Origin: Myxococcota bacterium
Lineage (GTDB): Bacteria; Myxococcota_C; UBA6777
DNA: 64,000 nt
Direction of reading: 5' to 3'
NCBI GenBank assembly: GCA_963169055.1
Contig: CAUJFU010000312.1
Location: 1-64,000 of the forward strand
In this document: one piece after another, positions 62,155 to 64,000 of the stretch
Position numbering within the stretch: the first letter of the stretch is position 1
Layout of the letters: each line of letters starts with the position of its first letter
Notes under the pieces: generated by a model
The model's database searches: none
What the model was told of the DNA's origin: nothing
What the model saw: the letters and a program-made list of their open reading frames with translations, nothing else
Program-made: the position numbers and the translations under genes

Positions 62155-63537
62155 ATGATCCTCGCCATGCAAGTCAAAGAAGTCCACAACCACCCCAACG
62201 CCGACACCTTGCGCGTCTATGTCTTTGGCGCGCCCAACCACGCGGATACACAGATCGTCGCAAACAACGAGAATCTGTACAACGTGGGCGATGTGGTCGC
62301 GGTGGCGTTGGTCGGAGCGGTGCTTGCGGACGGAACCAAGCTCCGCAAAGCCCGCTTACGCGGCGTGGAATCTTTTGGAATGGCGATGGGGCCGACCGAT
62401 CAGCCTGTCGGGTCGGATCTTTCGGCACAATACGGAGCGAACACCACTCCGCCCCCCACAGCACCGAGCGAAGCAGTCGCTGCGTTGCCCACCGATATCG
62501 ATCTAATCAAGTGGCCGAGTATCGAGCATCTTCATCACCTGATCGCCTCGTTTCAAAAAGAAAGCGAAGTCTTTGGGGACGCTTATGTGATGCCCAAGAT
62601 CCCTTACCGCGCCAAAGTCAAACTGGACGGAACCAACGCCGCCGTGCAGATGCGCGCAGATGGCCGATGTATCGCCCAATCGCGCTCTCGCCTGATCCAC
62701 CCCCAAGAAGATAACCTCGGATTTGCCGCATGGCTCGAACTACACAAAGACTACTTCCACGATCTCAACCAACGGCTGCACCAACAAGCCCCTGTATCGG
62801 GTCCGATCTTGTTGTTTGGTGAATGGTGCGGCCAAGGCATCCAAAAACGTACCGCGATCTCCAAGATCCCCAAACGTGTCTTTGCGATCTTTGCGATTCT
62901 ATGGGGCGATCCAAGCACAGGGATGGCTCACATCGAGATCGAACCTGAACGCTTACGGGCTTTGATCCCCGCCCACGAAGATATCCACATCTTGCCGTGG
63001 CATGGTGAGACCATCGAGATCGATTTTGCCTCCCAACTCTCGCTCGAACAAGCCGCAGACATCCTCAATGCCCTCGTCACATCCGTCGAAACATGCGATC
63101 CGTGGGTCGCGGAAGTCTTTGAAACCGAAGGCATCGGCGAAGGCGTTGTGATGTACCCGATCCTTGCGCAAGCGGATCCGATGTGGCGAACCCGCTGGTC
63201 GAGCCTGTTGTTCAAAGCCAAAGGTGAAAAACACCAATCCATCCGCCAAAAAAGCTCTGTACAGCTCAGACCCGAACACGTCTCCTCCGTTCAAGCCTTT
63301 GTCGATCTCGTCTTGACACCCGCTCGCCTCGAACAAGCACTCCAAGAAGCCTGTGCTGGCCTCGCCGTCCCCGAAAACATCGGAGATTTTCTGCGATGGA
63401 TCGGCCAAGACGTCAAAAAAGAAAACACCCTCGAAGCCGAAGCCAACGGACTCGATTGGAAAGATATCGCCAAGCCTCTCTCTCAAACTGCCTTGCGCTG
63501 GTTCCAATCACAACTCCCCAAATCTCCCACTCCCTGA
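62155..63537 (+). CDS. Rnl5-type RNA ligase (DraRnl-like)
   Basis: A 460-residue ATP-dependent nucleotidyltransferase. The N-terminal ~115 residues form an OB-type domain (VKEVHNHPNADTLRVYVF and following strands), as in Deinococcus DraRnl. Motif I is KVKLDGTN, with Lys156 as the likely AMP-accepting residue. The GEWCGQGIQKR segment, the EGIGEGVVMYP motif and LLFKAKGEKH (motif V) follow. A C-terminal helical domain of ~80 residues is also present. Known for the family: sealing nicks in RNA. AAGGAG precedes the ATG. The repair trigger is unknown. Confidence 0.93.
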   Translation: MILAMQVKEVHNHPNADTLRVYVFGAPNHADTQIVANNENLYNVGDVVAVALVGAVLADGTKLRKARLRGVESFGMAMGPTDQPVGSDLSAQYGANTTPPPTAPSEAVAALPTDIDLIKWPSIEHLHHLIASFQKESEVFGDAYVMPKIPYRAKVKLDGTNAAVQMRADGRCIAQSRSRLIHPQEDNLGFAAWLELHKDYFHDLNQRLHQQAPVSGPILLFGEWCGQGIQKRTAISKIPKRVFAIFAILWGDPSTGMAHIEIEPERLRALIPAHEDIHILPWHGETIEIDFASQLSLEQAADILNALVTSVETCDPWVAEVFETEGIGEGVVMYPILAQADPMWRTRWSSLLFKAKGEKHQSIRQKSSVQLRPEHVSSVQAFVDLVLTPARLEQALQEACAGLAVPENIGDFLRWIGQDVKKENTLEAEANGLDWKDIAKPLSQTALRWFQSQLPKSPTP

Positions 63538-63633
63538 TCCCCCCAATTATCCGCTGTTTCTGGATAGGAATGAATTGTCGCCCCACAAAAAACGCCCCAA
63601 CACCATGACTCCTATCTTGAACCTGCGCGGCTC

Positions 63634-64000
63634 TTATGATGAGACACGGTGCAAAAGAGGCCCCGCGATTTGTTGTGCAAACACCCGATAATCAGCGATC
63701 ACATGATCCGCTCCAAAGTCGTCGTATTCTTGAGCGCCGTCTGCGTAAAAAGCCGTGTCGACGCCTGCACGACGGCCACATTCGATATCGAATCGAAAGT
63801 CTCCCACAAACAGCATCTCCTTGGGATCGAGTTTCCAAGCCTCCAAAAACCGCAGCAATCCGTCAGGATCGGGTTTGGGCAACGCATCTTCTCTCGTCAA
63901 AACCATCTCGACAGGCAGATCAAAGGCACCCAACACCCGCTGCGTTGCGGCTTTGCAGTTGCGCGTGAAGATCCCCACACGCACTCCCGCCGCCCGAAAA
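63634..64000 (-). CDS. HAD-superfamily phosphatase (N-terminus beyond window)
   Basis: A partial phosphoglycolate-phosphatase-like HAD hydrolase. The visible part has the motif II Thr in VGIFTRN, the motif III Lys in ALPKPDPDGLLRFLE, and motif IV MLFVGDFRFDIECGRRAG, then a C-terminal DHVIADYRVF. The motif I Asp is outside the window. The frame continues to the right edge. Confidence 0.85.
   Translation of the reverse strand, partial: FRAAGVRVGIFTRNCKAATQRVLGAFDLPVEMVLTREDALPKPDPDGLLRFLEAWKLDPKEMLFVGDFRFDIECGRRAGVDTAFYADGAQEYDDFGADHVIADYRVFAQQIAGPLLHRVSS

Overview
The window looks like chromosomal DNA of a Myxococcota- or Bradymonadota-type bacterium (older 'deltaproteobacteria'). This is inferred from gene content. 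Two Hanks-type Ser/Thr kinases are present, one with PEGA repeats and one fused to a STAND-like ATPase and TPRs. There is an FHA-domain sigma-54 activator and many large Cys-rich or Pro/Ser-rich lipoproteins, including MopE-like DNDCDG repeats and a C-G-N-x-x-C repeat protein. Eukaryote-like proteins also occur: a SMYD-type SET protein, an acyl-CoA-binding protein and a PNGase F-like protein. No rRNA, tRNA, CRISPR array, prophage or insertion sequence with a transposase was recognised.

Layout. 1-11 kb, minus strand: a kinase running off the left edge, an SDR oxidoreductase, and an AddA/AddB-like helicase-nuclease pair. 11-15.6 kb: a PIN-like protein, an alpha/beta hydrolase, a Ser/Pro-rich tail-anchored protein and a TPR-like exported protein. 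15.7-19 kb: argH, divergent from gcvT-gcvH. 19.3-26.2 kb: a four-gene plus-strand operon of exported proteins, three of them lipoproteins. 26-33.5 kb: cysM, radA, a secreted triple-repeat protein, a cREC receiver protein, a SET protein and ACBP, all separated by dispersed repeats. 33.5-38 kb, minus strand: a TIGR04282-like glycosyltransferase, a split transhydrogenase (pntB, pntAB, pntAA) and a ferredoxin. 38.4-43.7 kb: an acetyltransferase, a maiA-fah tyrosine-catabolism pair, a membrane sensor-like protein and a second SDR. 43.9-52.7 kb: the 16-repeat Cys-rich lipoprotein, the PNGase F-like lipoprotein, a HEAT protein, a MazG-like pyrophosphohydrolase, an unknown protein with a TTG start, a beta-barrel-like protein and an NHSG-repeat lipoprotein. 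52.7-64 kb: an FHA-sigma54 activator, a GPH/MFS transporter, an oxidoreductase-SCP2 fusion, the kinase-ATPase-TPR giant, an Rnl5-type RNA ligase and a truncated HAD phosphatase.

The most distinctive feature is not a gene. About eight copies of a ~130-bp structured repeat (family 1) occur between 26.2 and 62.1 kb, and I found none in the first 26 kb. Its hairpin shows paired (compensatory) base changes between copies. One copy lies in frame inside the 5' end of a gene. Two copies have a second palindromic repeat (family 2) just downstream.

Starts were set by ribosome binding sites and signal peptides where possible. Functions come from motifs read by eye; no database search was run.
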